A stretch of DNA of 46,014 nt from Scenedesmus sp. ARA3. Lineage: Eukaryota; Chlorophyta; Chlorophyceae; Sphaeropleales; Scenedesmaceae. The translations under genes were made by a program, and so were the position numbers. This document shows, piece after piece, positions 43,741-46,014 of the stretch; the stretch's first letter is position 1; each line of letters opens with the position of its first letter. The stretch lies in contig RWJK01000968.1 in assembly GCA_004335835.1 (NCBI GenBank), forward strand, positions 7,538-53,551, given 5' to 3'. The notes beneath the pieces are model-generated. The model made no database searches and had not been told where the DNA came from. It was given only the letters and a program-made list of their open reading frames with translations.

Positions 43741-45952
43741 TGCAGCAGTGGCCTGTGGGACCCATGCACCAGCACTAGTACTCACAGCAACAGCTGCATG
43801 GCCCCAAAGCAGCAGTGCAGCTCGAGTGCATGATGACTGTCGGCACAGTGTCGCACTGCATCATCCGCTCGGCACGGTATGCATGCGTCTACAGGTGGCT
43901 TGGCTTCCAAACAAGTGCACACGCATGTTGCTGTGCTTGCTTACATTGTTGCTGTGCTTGCTGTGCTTGCGCCTGACACACGTCTGCGCCAAGCGATCCA
44001 AGCACGTGTCACGTGACTGTGGCTTGACCAGCTGTGCCCGGCCGGTCTACTGCATTCATCTACTGGATGCAGGTGTTCACGTGCAGTACAGAGTGTATGA
44101 ACACATACATGGGGCTGGGGCGGTGTGTGGTGGGCAGCAGTGAAGACACGCAGTGCTATGCTAGTCAGGGCTGCGCCCTTTGGTGCTGCTGCCGGCCCGA
44201 GTGCTGCTGCGACTGTCATCCTTTGCAGCTGGGCGCAGCGATCATGTTGCTGCTGATCAGCAACCAGCTGCACTGCCTGCCAGGGACGGACACGACAGCG
44301 TCGGAAGCGGGCAGCACCCCGCTGCTGCCAGTCTCACGGTTGAGCGATGGACATGCATCTGGCGCTGCAGTGACCATCGCAATGGCGGTGAGCAACCAGC
44401 TGCGGTGTAGCAGCAAGCTTGTCCACAGGCTTCAACCAACTGAGCTGTCGACATGCATCTGGCGCTACAGCGTTGCTGAGGCTGCGGCAAGCGCGCAGCA
44501 GCTATACGTTTTGCTGCTGAAGGGTCGCAGGCTGCATGCAAGCATGTTGGGTGTGTTGGAGCAAGAAGCCCCTCCGAGGGCCAGCCACCACTTGCGTTGT
44601 TGATGATGGTTGAGGGAGTATGGCAGCAGCCACTTGCGCAAGTCAACCTCCAGAAGCAGCATGCCAGCAGCGCCATAGCGTGTGTTCTCCCCGGGTAACC
44701 GATTATGACCGTTACAAACCAATCTTTCGAAGCTCTTGGTATGCCAATAGCAGCATGATAAGCAACTGCGCAGTTAACTGCGCAGCCGCATGCGCAACAT
44801 TGCTGGAAAACTTTGGACATATCCTCAAGCACTTTTTGAGTGTTACCAGGGGGGACGGATTTAAGTACTTCTACTTAATGAACAGCTGCCAGCTGTCGGA
44901 CAGCCGCCACAAGCAACACCCAAGCTGAACCATGAAGGGCGCCCGGGAGCTGCTGTCCTACACAAATCGCCACAACTGCCACAACTGCTTCGTTACTGTC
45001 TTACTTTGGCACATCGTTAGCAGCCCAATGTGCTGCTTGCATGCACCCCAATGCAACCTCTCTGCCGTGATCATGACAGAGACATTGCGTTGGCAGCAGG
45101 AGAGCTGCCGGCGAACACACACAGCAGACGATGTGCCCATGTGTATGCAGAACGATATCCCAGCAGTACAGTGGCTAGCCTGTATGTTGGCAGGAACTGC
45201 AGCCAGTGGTTGCATGCACATCAGAACCTGCACAAATTGGCTGAAGCTGGCATCCTGTCACACCAATGCAGCAAGTTCTGTCGGTTTTTAAAGCACTGTT
45301 GCACCCCACTTTGAGGTTTCGTGTCATGCCAGACACGTGCACTTGAACAACAGCGTAGCTGCTGCTGCCAAGCGCATGCACCAGTGCAGCAGACTCCCTG
45401 AAAAAGTAGAACCCACAAAAAGCATGCGCAAGCAAAAAAATCATTCTGTAAACCCTGATGAACCCTAATGACAACTTGCTGGCCTTTCAACTCCTGCATG
45501 CTGCAATAGCAGCATGCTATATGTCACACACGTCACAAGTTGTGCAACATGATTTTCTGCGTGCTGTTGCAGCATGCATGCTGAGCCATGCGTGTTATGC
45601 AGCATGCGCGACCATTGGCGCTGACAGTAACGCTGCTGAAAACGGCAAAGGTAGGATCTATGCATGCATGGTCAAATGGACCCTGAACGGACCCAGCGCA
45701 CTTGACACTGCATTGCAGTTACAGCACACAGTGTGCATGCGTCGCTTGTGTCTCGCATCCACACAACATGCAAGCACGGGCCATGTCTGCAAACCAATTT
45801 TCAACACTGTGTAAGACTAGCATTGGACAAACACAATGCTCCAAATTAGCAGGTGGTGGTCAAACAAAACAGATACTTGAATCATGCAGGCTGCCACCCC
45901 TTTCACGGCAGCTGTGCTGCCACCTGCGCCTAAGGGCAATGCGCCCATGGAC

Positions 45953-46014
45953 ATGCAGGTGCACAGTCAGCACCCACAAGCAGTAGGCATGCAGGTGCAC
46001 AGTCAGCACCCACA
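45953..46014 (+). repeat. 36-bp tandem repeat cut by the window end
   Basis: ATGCAGGTGCACAGTCAGCA begins at 45953 and again at 45989 with identical continuation (CCCACA). Two units are visible and the array may continue beyond the window. Confidence 0.85.

Larger units (their letters stand above)
43240..46014. other. terminal 2.8 kb, repeats and no recognised gene
   Basis: Open frames here are Cys/Thr/Ala-rich and show no family. 43300-43440 contains degenerate repeats built on GCAGCATGTGTGCAG. 44034-44603 is open on the plus strand and holds an internal imperfect duplication (GACATGCATCTGGCGCT at about 44350 and 44451), but I cannot support a product. Confidence 0.4.

Noticed and set aside
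1..46014. tRNA or rRNA genes
   Set aside because: I scanned for T-loop-like GTTCGA words; the few hits (for example near 15138 and 16039) lack a foldable cloverleaf context.

Overview
The window is nuclear DNA from a green alga. My best guess is a chlorophycean, perhaps Scenedesmaceae; that placement is an inference. Genes are intron-rich with GT-AG introns. CAG/CTG triplets are dense in both exons and introns, encoding poly-Gln, poly-Ala or poly-Ser. The protein families are plant/algal: an RR-type tandem CCCH protein, a plant MKP1-type phosphatase with a gelsolin-like region, a ureide permease, and a subtilase with an SPPPP linker. I see no bacterial operon logic, rRNA or tRNA. No splice site was tested with transcripts. 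Exon models rest on homology, phase continuity and splice motifs, and every model except the first subtilase copy closes in frame.

Layout. (1) 671-4304 (+): RR-TZF CCCH zinc-finger protein, 742 aa, six exons. (2) 8117-15433 (-) and 16094-23568 (-): two head-to-tail paralogous secreted subtilases (peptidase S8), called A and B, 12 exons each. B is intact at 845 aa; A is about 817 aa and broken only at an ambiguous base. (3) 23857-27730 (-): MKP1-like dual-specificity phosphatase, 723 aa, eight exons. (4) 29915-33705 (-): ureide permease family transporter, 462 aa, seven exons including a 23-nt microexon. (5) 34921-41818 (+): NYN-domain (PIN-like RNase fold) protein with a roughly 1,400-residue low-complexity tail, 1,609 aa, six exons. 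The remaining 1-670, 4305-8116, 27731-29914, 33706-34920 and 41819-46014 hold no gene I can name.

The most striking feature is not a gene. In four of the six genes, short segments spanning an exon edge (the last or first 20-80 nt of an exon with its splice site and some intron) are iterated in tandem two to seven times inside the adjacent intron. The copies keep the encoded peptide and often a usable acceptor or donor. I count at least 15 such edges. Two introns present in only one subtilase paralogue sit exactly at iterated edges whose exon begins AG|GT. This fits intron birth and growth by tandem duplication, or a supply of alternative splice sites. Many 3' splice sites also directly follow pure CTG tracts.

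The genes do not form an evident pathway. The two subtilases are a local duplication whose central exons are nearly identical (likely gene conversion) while their ends have diverged.
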